Shown piece by piece: positions 18,820-27,542 of a DNA stretch of 64,000 bases (positions are counted from its first letter, which is position 1; each line of letters starts with the position of its first letter). The stretch is from JAABVD01 sp965204545 (GTDB taxonomy: Bacteria > Verrucomicrobiota > Verrucomicrobiia > Opitutales > UBA2995): the NCBI GenBank assembly GCA_965204545.1, contig CBDBFA010000004.1:16946-80945 (forward strand), read 5' to 3'. The position numbers were made by a program, and so were the translations under genes. A model generated the notes under the pieces. It made no database searches and was not told the DNA's origin. It saw only the letters and a program-made list of their open reading frames with translations.

Positions 18820-19228
18820 AGCCAACAAACTGCCAGGATTAGCTCTCGCCAAGATGGAGAAGAGAGAATTGAACCACAGAGGACTCAGAGGGCACAGAGG
18901 GAGGAGAGATGAAATGATGGAGTGAGGGGGGAGGAATTTTGTGATTTTTGTGCCTTTTGTGGCTATTTTTTCTATCCGTGTTAATCCGTGGTTCATCTTC
19001 TCCCCGTTCCCCCATTCCAACACTCCCCCCAATTCCTCATTCCTCATTCCTAATTCCTAATTGGCGCCTCCAGGCGCATTTGCGCCTTTGCGCTTTTCTG
19101 CCCGTCATAGCCCTTTCTCGGACAATTTGCCTAGCTCATACCCATATTTACCGTAAATTTGGGGGTATGTTCGACAGAAAATTGTTGTAAAAAGCATTCG
19201 GTCCTTATCGAAAATAAATCCTCCAATC
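18820..19228. repeat. Repeat-mosaic gap upstream of the esterase gene
   Basis: 409 bases, no gene. Modules in order: CTCTCGCCAAG, AACCACAGAGGACTCAGAGG (about 18871), TTTTGTGCCTTTTGTGGCT, TATCCGTGTTAATCCGTGG, CCATTCCAACACTCC, ATTCCTCATTCCTAATTCC heptamers (19031-19060), a GGCGCCTCCAGGCGC hairpin (19062) and TTTGCGCCTTTGCGC. The last ~130 bases are unique and contain CATACCC at 19137-19143 facing GGGTATG at 19163-19169, a possible regulatory palindrome in front of the esterase. Confidence 0.8.
19137..19169. promoter_or_regulatory. Imperfect palindrome CATACCC...GGGTATG upstream of esterase
   Basis: Seven-base inverted arms separated by 19 bases lie 60-90 bases upstream of the esterase start. 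The right arm, read on the other strand, is CATACCCCCAAAT, and the same 13 bases directly precede the ATG of the PhoD-like phosphatase at 52439. Two copies in front of two secreted hydrolase genes suggest a shared operator, but the evidence is thin. Confidence 0.25.
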
Positions 19229-20140
19229 ATGAAATTACTACCACATCTGCTTGCCCTCCTGGTCCTGGGAACTCCCTTGCTCGATGCTCAAAACCAGACC
19301 CGCAACAGGGGAGCCGGGGTTGAACCCGAAATCGTCAATGCTTTTCAGGCTCTGAATTTTCAGGGCATGCCCTACCGGTTTTTGCTGCCCGAAAATTATG
19401 ATCCCGGGAAAAAATACCCCCTCATCCTCAACCTGCATGGCCGGGCCGGTATAGGGGATGACAATGAATCGCAAATGCGCAATTGGACTGCCGTTTTTGT
19501 CGATGAGAACTGGCGCAAAAAATATCCCTGTGTAGTCGTTGCTCCTCAATCCTGGGATTCCTGGGCTGTCTTCAACGAGAGGGTCCCCGAACTGACGCCG
19601 GAACAAATCGAAGCTTTTTCTCCCGCTTGGCAGGCCCGGTTCAACTCCGGCAGGATTTCAACCGGTATGGTTTCCACCGGCAGCCTGACCATGGCTTTCC
19701 TGCTCGTGGATGAAATCGCACGTAATTACAGTATCGATACAAAGCGGATTTATGTCATGGGCCACTCCATGGGCGGATTTGGATCCTGGAACGCCATCTG
19801 GGCCGAACCGGATAAATTTGCCGCGGCCATTCCCAGCGCCGGTGGAATGTTACCCTGGAAAGATGTAACCCGCTTTAAAAATGTTCCCGTCTGGACCTTC
19901 CATGGCGACATCGATCCGACCGTATCCGTAGAATACACGCGCGACATTTTTGCCGCCATGAAGATTGCCGGCGGCAATCTCAAATTCACCGAGCTCAAAA
20001 ACGTGAAACACAATGCCGGCAATTACGCCTTTTATTACCAGGGCGACGACCCGGAGAAAGGTCACGTCACTCACATGAGCAGCGACCTGTGCGACCCTAC
20101 CCCCAATGTATGGGACTGGTTGTTCAAACAAAAATTGTAA
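19229..20140 (+). CDS. Secreted alpha/beta-hydrolase, esterase/prolyl-oligopeptidase-like
   Basis: 303 aa with a cleavable signal peptide (about 1-20, ending LLDAQ). The catalytic triad is visible: nucleophile Ser180 in GHSMGGFGSW, an Asp in FHGDIDPTVS, and a His in VKHNAGNY. An oxyanion-type segment LILNLHGRAGIGDD precedes. The fold matches carboxylesterase/feruloyl-esterase-like proteins that secrete into the periplasm to cleave ester bonds in polysaccharides or lipids; the substrate is unknown. An IS66-like small element has inserted at its 3' end: the present stop TAA (20138-20140) lies in the element's terminal repeat. Without the insertion the frame would read ...KQKLK then TAG, so only one residue was lost. 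Confidence 0.87.
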   Translation: MKLLPHLLALLVLGTPLLDAQNQTRNRGAGVEPEIVNAFQALNFQGMPYRFLLPENYDPGKKYPLILNLHGRAGIGDDNESQMRNWTAVFVDENWRKKYPCVVVAPQSWDSWAVFNERVPELTPEQIEAFSPAWQARFNSGRISTGMVSTGSLTMAFLLVDEIARNYSIDTKRIYVMGHSMGGFGSWNAIWAEPDKFAAAIPSAGGMLPWKDVTRFKNVPVWTFHGDIDPTVSVEYTRDIFAAMKIAGGNLKFTELKNVKHNAGNYAFYYQGDDPEKGHVTHMSSDLCDPTPNVWDWLFKQKL

Positions 20141-20422
20141 CTACTCAGGACCTCATTGAGGATTCGTATCCGGCGTCTACCTGCGCCGAGTTGGTTGCGA
20201 TGACTTTTGAATACCCACGGTCGGCGGGTATTTTTTCGGAACGCTGTTCTTAAGTCCTCAAAAAATGGGAGTTCTTACCTATTGAATGATAAAGATTCAA
20301 AAGCGGCGTTGCGAAGACGCAGTCCCCCTAACAATAAATTCAAGCATGGTAGGGCAAGAGCATCCCTGCTCTGCCGTTCGTCGTTGTCAGCCAAAAAACC
20401 ATCTGAGTAGTTACCAAAAATT
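20129..20422. mobile_element. 278-bp MITE-like element (20137-20414) with 8-bp target duplication
   Basis: The left end GTAACTACTCAG at 20137-20148 is the exact reverse complement of the right end CTGAGTAGTTAC at 20403-20414. The element is bracketed by direct repeats CAAAAATT at 20129-20136 and 20415-20422. Ends beginning GTAA with an 8-bp duplication are the hallmark of the IS66 family, so this is most likely a non-autonomous derivative mobilised in trans; it carries no transposase. Inside it holds a GGTAGGGC...GCCG hairpin unit (20348-20376) that also occurs in other gaps. It inserted into the last codons of the esterase gene. Confidence 0.85.
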
Positions 20423-20465
20423 AAAGTAGGAGAATGTAATGGATTATTGACCGGCTCGAAGGTCT
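20141..20465. repeat. Gap between esterase and DUF4153 gene, filled by the MITE-like element
   Basis: Of these 325 bases, 20141-20414 belong to the insertion element and 20415-20422 is its target duplication. The remaining ~43 bases lie between the convergent gene ends. A 67-residue open frame inside the element has no protein-like features, and I call no gene. Confidence 0.75.
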
Positions 20466-22394
20466 CTATTCCGCTGGAACCAGCACCCAGAACTCGAAAC
20501 CCCTCAGCAACCATTCTCCATCCTGCCGCTCCAGCCGCATGGACCGGAACATGATTGTGATCGACCCCAAATCGCCCAGGGTTAGATCATAAGTAAGGTT
20601 TTCCTGATCTAGAGTCTGTTCCGAGTCCCGGTTATCCTGAATGTTTAACAAATCATGGGCTTCGATCCATCCTATAAGATCCAGCCTGGTCAATTCCTCA
20701 CCTCCGCTATTTAGAACCACCAAGGCGGGGGTATCCCAATCCTTTGTCAAATGGACCTCGGTTCCTCTTACCGAAATTTTTCGCACACTTCTATCTTCAC
20801 GATGATGGACGATGGCATCTCCAATCGAAATTGTTCGCACACTTCTATGTATATCATACCCCAATTGGTAGGCATATAGTTTATAAGCATCGCCGATGGA
20901 TACAGGTTTAGACCGGTTCGCTCGCACCTGATAGGAAAAGTTTTCCGAAACCTCATCTGAAACCAATCCCGGACTCTCGCTTGAAATCAGTCCCGTATAT
21001 TCCATGAAGCCTTTCGCAAATTGATGGGAAGATTCCTCCATCCAATCACGCCCTTCGCTATTGGTGCGAAATGAAGGATCGACCTCATCTAATAGGGGAT
21101 TCAAAGGGTTAACCCCATAATTCCCGTGCAAATATTTTACTATGGAATTCAGATCCCGGTATACCGAATCGTCCACTTGGTGCGGGTTGGGAGTCAAGGC
21201 ACCGTCGACCAGTAGGCCTTCCTGCTTCAGCAGATCGTGCAATCGTTTCCACTGGCTATTGAAGGCCACTTGGCCCGGGCTCAGAGGTCCCCACGAGCAA
21301 ACGATAAGGACTCCAATCAGACTCCACGGGATTACGCGAAAGGAACTGCCGGGTTTAACGGTGTAATAGACGGCAATGGCCAATAACCAGCATGCCAATA
21401 CCAGTCCCAGGTAGCGGACCTCGGTAAAGCCATAATCGCCGATCCTTCGTTGCAGCGCCAACAGAAGGAGGATTCCCAAGGGAATGATCAGGGGGAAGTA
21501 AAGCCGCCAAAACGACTTGGCCCACTTGGAAACCGGTTCCAATAGGGTTAACGGCCATATGAGAAGACCGGTTAAGCCTCCGATCGCCGCCAGAATGAAC
21601 ACCGGCATCCCCACCATGCCGTCCGGCCAGGACCAGGTTGCGACAATCTTGACGGCATAGGCATAGAGAATCCCAAAAAAGAGGACTACCAAGGGAAGCA
21701 GAATGAATTTACAGAAAAAGTGTAGCCACTTGGGATAATCGACCACCAGTTGGGGACGGTCATCTTTTGCGGGAACACCTCCAAGAAACAAACAGGTCGT
21801 TAGAACAAAAGCACAGAAGAACCAAAGGCGCCCGTAATTTTCCTCCTCGACGTCCACACCAAAAAGCGAATCGATACTGACCAAGGCCAGGGCTACGCCT
21901 ATGAAAAACACCCCGCTGCAAAATGCCGATAAAAGAGCCCGGGTGAGCAACAATTTGTTGTATTCCCATAGAGCTGAGTCCGCTTTATTCAGTTTCAGAA
22001 AGGGGCCGACCGCGATTCCCAGGTGGACGATTCCACCCATCATCAGCAGCCGCATCACGAATGTATCCAGCACTCTTCCCTGATCGTCGATCGGTATAAA
22101 AAACCCGAAAGCCGCCAGGAACAAAAAGCCCGCTGCCGAAACCAGTAACCCCCTTAGGGAAAACTTGCCCCCGACGTTTTCGGTTATCAAGCCGGTCAGG
22201 ATGAAAGTCGAAATACCCAAACCGGAGGCAAAGGCCAGCCTTACCAGGGGCGAGAAGGCAACGATATCTTTTTGAACCTCCGGATCAATAAGGATACTGG
22301 TGGCTACAGCACAAACAACGGCGCTGAGGACGGCCAAGGGGAACCGGCTTAATACGCCTAAAAAGCCTTTACCACAAAAAGGGGTCAAACGCAA
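20466..22394 (-). CDS. DUF4153 multi-spanning membrane protein
   Basis: 642 aa. Residues about 10-370 contain roughly ten hydrophobic helices beginning SRFPLAVLSAVVCAVATSIL, the usual opening of DUF4153 proteins. The C-terminal ~270 residues are hydrophilic and probably periplasmic, with a short internal duplication of the pattern SIGDA...RSVRxIS (about 540-575). Function is not established; the family is an inner-membrane protein of unknown role. The start is unusual: the frame has no ATG near the beginning, and the first usable codon, a TTG at 22394, lies inside a 28-bp inverted repeat. The repeat may therefore have displaced the original start, or translation may begin slightly downstream. 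Confidence 0.75.
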   Translation of the reverse strand: MRLTPFCGKGFLGVLSRFPLAVLSAVVCAVATSILIDPEVQKDIVAFSPLVRLAFASGLGISTFILTGLITENVGGKFSLRGLLVSAAGFLFLAAFGFFIPIDDQGRVLDTFVMRLLMMGGIVHLGIAVGPFLKLNKADSALWEYNKLLLTRALLSAFCSGVFFIGVALALVSIDSLFGVDVEEENYGRLWFFCAFVLTTCLFLGGVPAKDDRPQLVVDYPKWLHFFCKFILLPLVVLFFGILYAYAVKIVATWSWPDGMVGMPVFILAAIGGLTGLLIWPLTLLEPVSKWAKSFWRLYFPLIIPLGILLLLALQRRIGDYGFTEVRYLGLVLACWLLAIAVYYTVKPGSSFRVIPWSLIGVLIVCSWGPLSPGQVAFNSQWKRLHDLLKQEGLLVDGALTPNPHQVDDSVYRDLNSIVKYLHGNYGVNPLNPLLDEVDPSFRTNSEGRDWMEESSHQFAKGFMEYTGLISSESPGLVSDEVSENFSYQVRANRSKPVSIGDAYKLYAYQLGYDIHRSVRTISIGDAIVHHREDRSVRKISVRGTEVHLTKDWDTPALVVLNSGGEELTRLDLIGWIEAHDLLNIQDNRDSEQTLDQENLTYDLTLGDLGSITIMFRSMRLERQDGEWLLRGFEFWVLVPAE

Positions 22395-22477
22395 AATGTT
22401 AACATCTGATGGGTTCGCATCAACCTTCAGGTGAAATTAAAGGACGATTTTAACATTTTGCGTTTGACCCCTTTTTG
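22375..22477. repeat. Perfect 28-bp inverted repeat, 47-bp spacer (REP-like palindrome)
   Basis: Bases 22375-22402 are the exact reverse complement of 22450-22477. The core reads GGGGTCAAACGCAAAATG. The structure fills the gap between two minus-strand genes: the left arm covers the first codons of the DUF4153 frame, and the right arm sits 5 bases from the end of the DUF4399 gene. A large perfect stem of this kind could be a terminator for the upstream gene, a REP/transposase-associated palindrome, or the ends of a very small mobile element. I see no target duplication next to the arms. Confidence 0.8.
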
Positions 22478-22481
22478 ATCT

Positions 22482-22913
22482 CTATTTCACGGTGATGGTA
22501 ATCTTCTCCGAAACCACGGCGGGTTGGTGGGGCAGGTGGAGAAAATCCGCGAAAACCAACTGCAGGGTGTGCTTGCCCGAGGGCAGGCTGACCTTGGTTT
22601 CGGTCTGCCCGAGGCCGAAATGGACAATGTTTTCCGTGGCCGCAAGAGGCATGTTGAAATCCGGCATTTCATCCACATCGATGAGCAGGTGATGGTGCCC
22701 GGAGTTGGGAAAATCGATCCCAGCCGGGGCGATTCCCATGCCGGAGAGCCCGAATTTGACGATAAAATTCTTGTTCACTTCCTTCCCATCCTTGGGCCAG
22801 ATGAAATAAACTTTGGCGTCCTCGGGGGAGGGTTTGCGTTCCAGGCCTTGCCCAGGGAGCGAGGTAGTAAGAAATAAAACGGTCAGGAGAATCAACGTGC
22901 TCTGAATTTTCAT
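22482..22913 (-). CDS. Small secreted DUF4399 protein
   Basis: 143 aa with an N-terminal signal peptide (LILLTVLFLTTSLPGQ). The mature protein carries the family core: PKDGKEVNKNFIVKFGLSGM, SGHHHLLIDVDEMP and PSGKHTLQLVFADFLH. The HHH and acidic residues hint at metal binding, but no function is established for DUF4399. It is expressed from the minus strand upstream of the DUF4153 gene and is separated from the next plus-strand operon by about 97 bases, so the region 22914-23010 must hold divergent promoters. Confidence 0.82.
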   Translation of the reverse strand: MKIQSTLILLTVLFLTTSLPGQGLERKPSPEDAKVYFIWPKDGKEVNKNFIVKFGLSGMGIAPAGIDFPNSGHHHLLIDVDEMPDFNMPLAATENIVHFGLGQTETKVSLPSGKHTLQLVFADFLHLPHQPAVVSEKITITVK

Positions 22914-23010
22914 AATCGTTCAGGGGATGCGGGTTAGTGAATTGTGCCAGGGATCTTGGGCCTCTCTCCTGAATTTGGCAAACTTGAAAATGAACCGGGT
23001 CGGGCGGTGA

Positions 23011-25638
23011 ATGATCGGGAACGGTTGTTATTACCTTGCGATTCGGGTGGAAAAATTGAAGATTTACTCCGTGCCTGCTCCTCCCTTACGCCGAAAAGCC
23101 AAGCCAGCATGGGCCTTCCTTTTGGGAGTATTGATGGGGATTTTCGATCTCCGGGCACAGGAGGAGAAGGCAATTATTTCGTTTGGGGATGCGGTAATCG
23201 AATACCAAAAGGGAAATTACCAGAGCCTCCTGCCCGAGGTATTGACCGGAACGGAAGAAAACCCCTGGAACGACGCCTGGTGGAACCTGGCGGTAAAATT
23301 GCGCATGACCCTGGGACAATACGCCGATGCCTACCGGACGGCCCAAGAGGGTCTCGACCGTCGCCCCTACAGCATCCGGCTTCGATTGGCGGCACTTGAG
23401 GCGGCCCGTTACAACAATTTGGCCAATGAAGCGGAGGAACACCGCAAGGCCCTGGGAACCTATTTTCCCATGTGGGCCTATCGGGTTCGTTCCCCGGACG
23501 ACTTGGTCGACTTGGGGGAAGTCGCCCTGCTCCTTGGGGTGGACCCGAAGATCGTATTGGAGAACTTTTTCAAACCTGCCAGGGAGGAGGAAGAACCGCC
23601 CCCGCTGGCTTTTCTGGCCTCAGGCAATCTGGCCCTGAAAAAATACGACTACCAACTCGCTTCCGGAACCTTTCAACAAGGCCTGGAAAAATATCCCGCC
23701 GATCCGGATCTTTGGCACGGTCTGGCCCGTTCTTTTCTCAACGGTGACCGCTTGCAACTGGTTCGCTATTCGGAACATGCCCTGGGGCTCAATCCACGCC
23801 ACCAACCCAGTCTACTGCTTCTGGCCGAGCACCTGATCGATGCCGAATCCTATGCCCAGGCCGGGCAACGCCTCGACCAGATCTTGTCCATCAATCCGCT
23901 CCATCCCCAAGCCCTGGCTTTAAAGGCAGTTATTGCCTACCTGCAAAACGATCCCCTTACCGGCGATCATCACCGGTCCACGGCCCTTTCCAATTGGCGG
24001 GAAAACCCCGAGGTGGACCACACCATCGGTCGCAAGCTTTCCCAGAAATATTGGTTTTCCGAGGGGGCCGAGGCCCAACGACGCGCTTTGGCTTTCGACC
24101 CCGAGTATCACCCGGCCAGCATCCAGCTCTCTCAGGATCTCCTGCGCCTCGGGATCGCTTCCGAGGATGAAGGTTGGGAACTGGCTTCCCACGCCCACCA
24201 GCACGATCCCTACAACGTGGAGGCTTATAACCTGGTCACCTTGGCGGACAAACTCGACCGGTTCACCACCTTGGAGTCGGATAACTTCCGCCTGCGCTTG
24301 AGCGAAAGGGAAGCGCCCATCTACGGCCGCCGGGCTCTGGCCTTGCTGGAACGGGCTCACACCCGCCTGACCGAACTCTACGACACCACTCTGGATGGCA
24401 AGACCATCGTGGAAATCTACCCCAACTCGGGGGATTTTGCCGTGCGCACCTTCGGCATGCCGGGCATTCCGGGTTTTCTGGGGGTCTGTTTCGGGCCTGT
24501 AATCACCATTAATAGTCCTTCTACCCGGCAGGCCAATTGGGAATCGGTCCTGTGGCACGAATTCTGCCACACCATTACCTTGAAAATGACCCGCAACCGC
24601 ATCCCCCGATGGCTCAGTGAGGGCATTTCCGTTTTCGAGGAAATGGAAGAAAATCCCAGTTGGGGACGCCGCATGTCCATTCCCTTTCGCAACCGCATCC
24701 TCGACCGCAGAATGCTGCCCATCAGCGAAATGAGCGGAGCCTTCCTTCTGGCCGAGAACGATGAGGACATCCAGTTTGCCTATTTCCAATCCTACCTGGC
24801 GGTAAAATTCTTCTCGGAGAGATACGGGATGCGGGCCCTGCGAGACGTTCTTCTGTCACTGGGGGATGGATTGGACCCCAACGAAGCCCTGAGCCAACAC
24901 CTCGACCCCATGGAAGTCCTCAATCGCGACTTCGCCGCCTGGGCGCGGGAACGGGCCCTGAAACTCGGCGGCGTTTACGATTTGTCCACTCCGACAAACG
25001 CGCTGGAGCAGGCCCTGGTCCAAATGAACCGGGAAGACAACTACCATTTTCTCCTCCAAACCGCACGCGATCTGGTAGAAGAGAAAAAATGGGATTTGGC
25101 CCGGGAACGATTGGAAGCATTGGTAGAGGGCGCCGGTTACATCCCCGGGGATGAAAACGCCCACGGTTTGTTGGCCCGAACCTACGGTAAACTCGGCCTG
25201 ACCGATCGGGAGTATGAAACCTTGGAGACCATGGCCCATACCGAAGGGAGCCACCTGCAAGCGGTAGTTCGCCTACTGAAAATAGCGACGGAGCGGGAGG
25301 ATTGGGAAGCTGCCAAAGGCTGGAGCGAAGCCTGGTTGGCTATCGACCCGTTGGCCCAAACCCCGTGGCGGACTCTATTCCGGGCCGACCGAGCCCTGAA
25401 CCATCCCGAAAAAGCCATCGTTTCGGGCAAGATCCTCCTCCAACTGGATCCATCCGACATGGCAAACGTCCACTTTCAGTTGGCCCGGCAAATGGCGCTG
25501 ATGGGGGACGTGGAAGCCCATCGCCAAGCCCTCATGGCTCTGGAGGAAGCCCCCCGCTACCAGGCCGCCTATGAGCTCTTATTCACCCTTATCGAGTCCG
25601 AGGCAACGGAACAGTCCCCCCACCCCACTCCGCCTTGA
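23011..25638 (+). CDS. Secreted TPR protein with MA-type metallopeptidase domain
   Basis: Up to 875 aa. After a basic start and a signal-anchor (RRKAKPAWAFLLGVLMG), residues about 60-410 form TPR-like repeats. A gluzincin core follows: His516-Glu-Phe-Cys-His520 (zinc ligands and catalytic Glu) and a third ligand Glu537 in WLSEG. More TPR-like helices run to the C-terminus. The arrangement matches peptidase MA family proteins of unknown substrate; periplasmic proteolysis guided by TPR contacts is expected. The exact start is uncertain: an in-frame GTG at 23047 would give a more typical signal sequence. It opens the eight-gene operon and its stop overlaps the next start by 4 nt. Confidence 0.82.
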   Translation: MIGNGCYYLAIRVEKLKIYSVPAPPLRRKAKPAWAFLLGVLMGIFDLRAQEEKAIISFGDAVIEYQKGNYQSLLPEVLTGTEENPWNDAWWNLAVKLRMTLGQYADAYRTAQEGLDRRPYSIRLRLAALEAARYNNLANEAEEHRKALGTYFPMWAYRVRSPDDLVDLGEVALLLGVDPKIVLENFFKPAREEEEPPPLAFLASGNLALKKYDYQLASGTFQQGLEKYPADPDLWHGLARSFLNGDRLQLVRYSEHALGLNPRHQPSLLLLAEHLIDAESYAQAGQRLDQILSINPLHPQALALKAVIAYLQNDPLTGDHHRSTALSNWRENPEVDHTIGRKLSQKYWFSEGAEAQRRALAFDPEYHPASIQLSQDLLRLGIASEDEGWELASHAHQHDPYNVEAYNLVTLADKLDRFTTLESDNFRLRLSEREAPIYGRRALALLERAHTRLTELYDTTLDGKTIVEIYPNSGDFAVRTFGMPGIPGFLGVCFGPVITINSPSTRQANWESVLWHEFCHTITLKMTRNRIPRWLSEGISVFEEMEENPSWGRRMSIPFRNRILDRRMLPISEMSGAFLLAENDEDIQFAYFQSYLAVKFFSERYGMRALRDVLLSLGDGLDPNEALSQHLDPMEVLNRDFAAWARERALKLGGVYDLSTPTNALEQALVQMNREDNYHFLLQTARDLVEEKKWDLARERLEALVEGAGYIPGDENAHGLLARTYGKLGLTDREYETLETMAHTEGSHLQAVVRLLKIATEREDWEAAKGWSEAWLAIDPLAQTPWRTLFRADRALNHPEKAIVSGKILLQLDPSDMANVHFQLARQMALMGDVEAHRQALMALEEAPRYQAAYELLFTLIESEATEQSPHPTPP

Positions 25639-26513
25639 GAAACCGGATCATCCATATGTTTAACGCCATACCATCGCTCCGTGGTGTCGGGTTGACTGCT
25701 ATTTGCGCTTTCCTGATCGCTCTATCCATTTCATTGGTTCCAGCCCAGCGCGTCAGCTACGATCGCTACGGAGTTCCGGATTGGGAGGTCGATCCGAAGT
25801 TCAAACACGATGTCTTTACCTTTGCCCGCGTAGAGTACACTTCCTATGGGGGCCGATACTGGGCCGGCAGAAGAGGCGGTTGGGGCCGAAGGGGTGGAAT
25901 CTGGGCTACGGATTACCCCGATGCGGAACTGAATCTGGCCTATCGACTGCAGCAAATGACCAGTATGAAGGTCAGTCCCGATCCGGTAGTGGTCAATCTG
26001 ACCCAGGAAGACCTGCACCACTACCCCTTCCTTTATTTCGTCGAGCCGGGCCGCTTGAGTTTTGGCGAAGAGGAGGTGGACGCCTTTCGGGCTTACCTGT
26101 TCAACGGCGGTTTTGCCATGTTCGACGACTTCTGGGGAGAAAATGAATGGAACAATTTATACTACGAACTGAAACGCGTGTTTCCGGATCGGGAACCGGT
26201 AGATCTTCCGATCGAACACCCCATTTTCCACATCGTCTTCGACCTGAAAGAAAAACCACAGATTCCCAACATCAACCACGCTATCAACTACCGCGGCACC
26301 GGTATAACCTGGGAGCGGGAGGACGCCAGAACCGTCCACTTTCGCGGCATCTTCGATGACGAGGGGAGGATGATGGTCATCATTTGTCAAAATACCGACT
26401 TGGGGGACGGCTGGGAACGCGAGGGCGAGTCCGAATATTACTTCCGGGAATTCGCCGAGAAGAAGGCCTACCCCATGGGTATCAATATCATTTTTTATGC
26501 CATGACACACTGA
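25635..26513 (+). CDS. DUF4159 secreted protein
   Basis: About 292 aa. The TTG start overlaps the previous stop by 4 nt (TTGA), the same overlap used by several genes in this operon; an ATG at 25656 is the alternative. A signal peptide is followed by the DUF4159 core: DYPDAELNLAYRLQQMTSMK, FLYFVEPGRLSFGEEEVD and YLFNGGFAMFDDFWGENEW. The fold resembles glutamine-amidotransferase-like or N-terminal BatA-operon partners, and no catalytic function is known. Members commonly sit beside MoxR and DUF58 genes, as here. A glycine/arginine-rich insert (about 68-88) is unusual. Confidence 0.85.
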   Translation: MRNRIIHMFNAIPSLRGVGLTAICAFLIALSISLVPAQRVSYDRYGVPDWEVDPKFKHDVFTFARVEYTSYGGRYWAGRRGGWGRRGGIWATDYPDAELNLAYRLQQMTSMKVSPDPVVVNLTQEDLHHYPFLYFVEPGRLSFGEEEVDAFRAYLFNGGFAMFDDFWGENEWNNLYYELKRVFPDREPVDLPIEHPIFHIVFDLKEKPQIPNINHAINYRGTGITWEREDARTVHFRGIFDDEGRMMVIICQNTDLGDGWEREGESEYYFREFAEKKAYPMGINIIFYAMTH

Positions 26514-26534
26514 GAAATCATGGTCTTTTGAATT

Positions 26535-27542
26535 ATGTCCCATCCAACTGAAATCTCCTCGACTGAACGGGAATCAGCTACCTTCCAACTGCTGCAAGAG
26601 GGTCGTGAAAAAGTAAAACGGGAGCTGGGCAAGGTGATCATCGGCCAACATGCCGTGGTCGACCAGATCCTTCTCGCCTTGATTTGCGGCGGGCACTGCC
26701 TCATCACCGGGGCCCCGGGCCTGGCCAAAACGCTCCTGGTAAAATCAGTGGCGCAGATCTTTCGACTGAAATTCCAGCGCATCCAATTCACCCCCGATCT
26801 AATGCCGGCGGATATAACGGGGACCGAAATCCTGACGGAAACCCCGCAGGGCCGGATCCTCACTTTCGTAAAAGGACCCGTATTCGCCAACATTATCCTG
26901 GCCGACGAAATCAACCGCACTCCTCCTAAGACCCAGGCTGCCCTGCTCGAAGCCATGCAGGAGCACCAAGTCACCGCGGCCGGGGAACGGCATCTCCTTA
27001 CCGAGCCGTTTTTTGTGCTGGCCACACAAAATCCATTGGAAATGGAGGGAACTTACCCATTGCCCGAAGCGCAACTGGATCGATTCCTCTTCAACGTCCT
27101 GATCGATTACCTGCCGGAGGACGATGAGACAACCGTAGTACAGCAGACTACTGCCAGGCTCTCCCAACCGATCGTCCCGGTATTTTCCAGCGAGGACGTC
27201 ATCGCCTTTCAACACCTGGTCAGCCAGGTTCCGGTAGCCGAGGAAGTCGTCCGCTACGCCGTAAGGCTCACCGCCTCATCCAGACCGGGCAACGATGGCG
27301 CCCCGGATTTTGTCAAGGAATGGATAAATTGGGGAGCCGGCACCCGTGCGGCTCAGGGATTGGTCCTAGGGGCAAAGGCCCTGGCTCTCTGGAACGGCCG
27401 CGCCCACGTGACCCACCAGGACATCCGTCAATTGGCCCCACCCGTTTTCAGGCACCGCATTCTCCTGAACTACCGGGCCGAGGCGGAAGGCGCTACCGTG
27501 GAACACGTAATTCAACGCCTGTTGGAGGGGATCAAGCCGTGA
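26535..27542 (+). CDS. MoxR-family AAA+ ATPase
   Basis: 335 aa cytosolic ATPase with Walker A at 59-66 (GAPGLAKT), Walker B at 121-125 (ILADE) followed by INRTPPKTQAALLEAMQE, and sensor-1 ATQNPLEMEGTYPLPEAQLDR. MoxR proteins act as chaperone-like ATPases that insert metals or remodel VWA-domain partners. The VWA partners are the next genes downstream. Its stop overlaps the DUF58 start by 4 nt (GTGA), implying translational coupling. Confidence 0.93.
   Translation: MSHPTEISSTERESATFQLLQEGREKVKRELGKVIIGQHAVVDQILLALICGGHCLITGAPGLAKTLLVKSVAQIFRLKFQRIQFTPDLMPADITGTEILTETPQGRILTFVKGPVFANIILADEINRTPPKTQAALLEAMQEHQVTAAGERHLLTEPFFVLATQNPLEMEGTYPLPEAQLDRFLFNVLIDYLPEDDETTVVQQTTARLSQPIVPVFSSEDVIAFQHLVSQVPVAEEVVRYAVRLTASSRPGNDGAPDFVKEWINWGAGTRAAQGLVLGAKALALWNGRAHVTHQDIRQLAPPVFRHRILLNYRAEAEGATVEHVIQRLLEGIKP

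Noticed and set aside
27320..27538. Upstream start for the DUF58 protein
   Set aside because: This stretch is out-of-frame MoxR coding sequence; the GTG at 27539 fits the operon's 4-nt overlap pattern and the DUF58 N-terminus.
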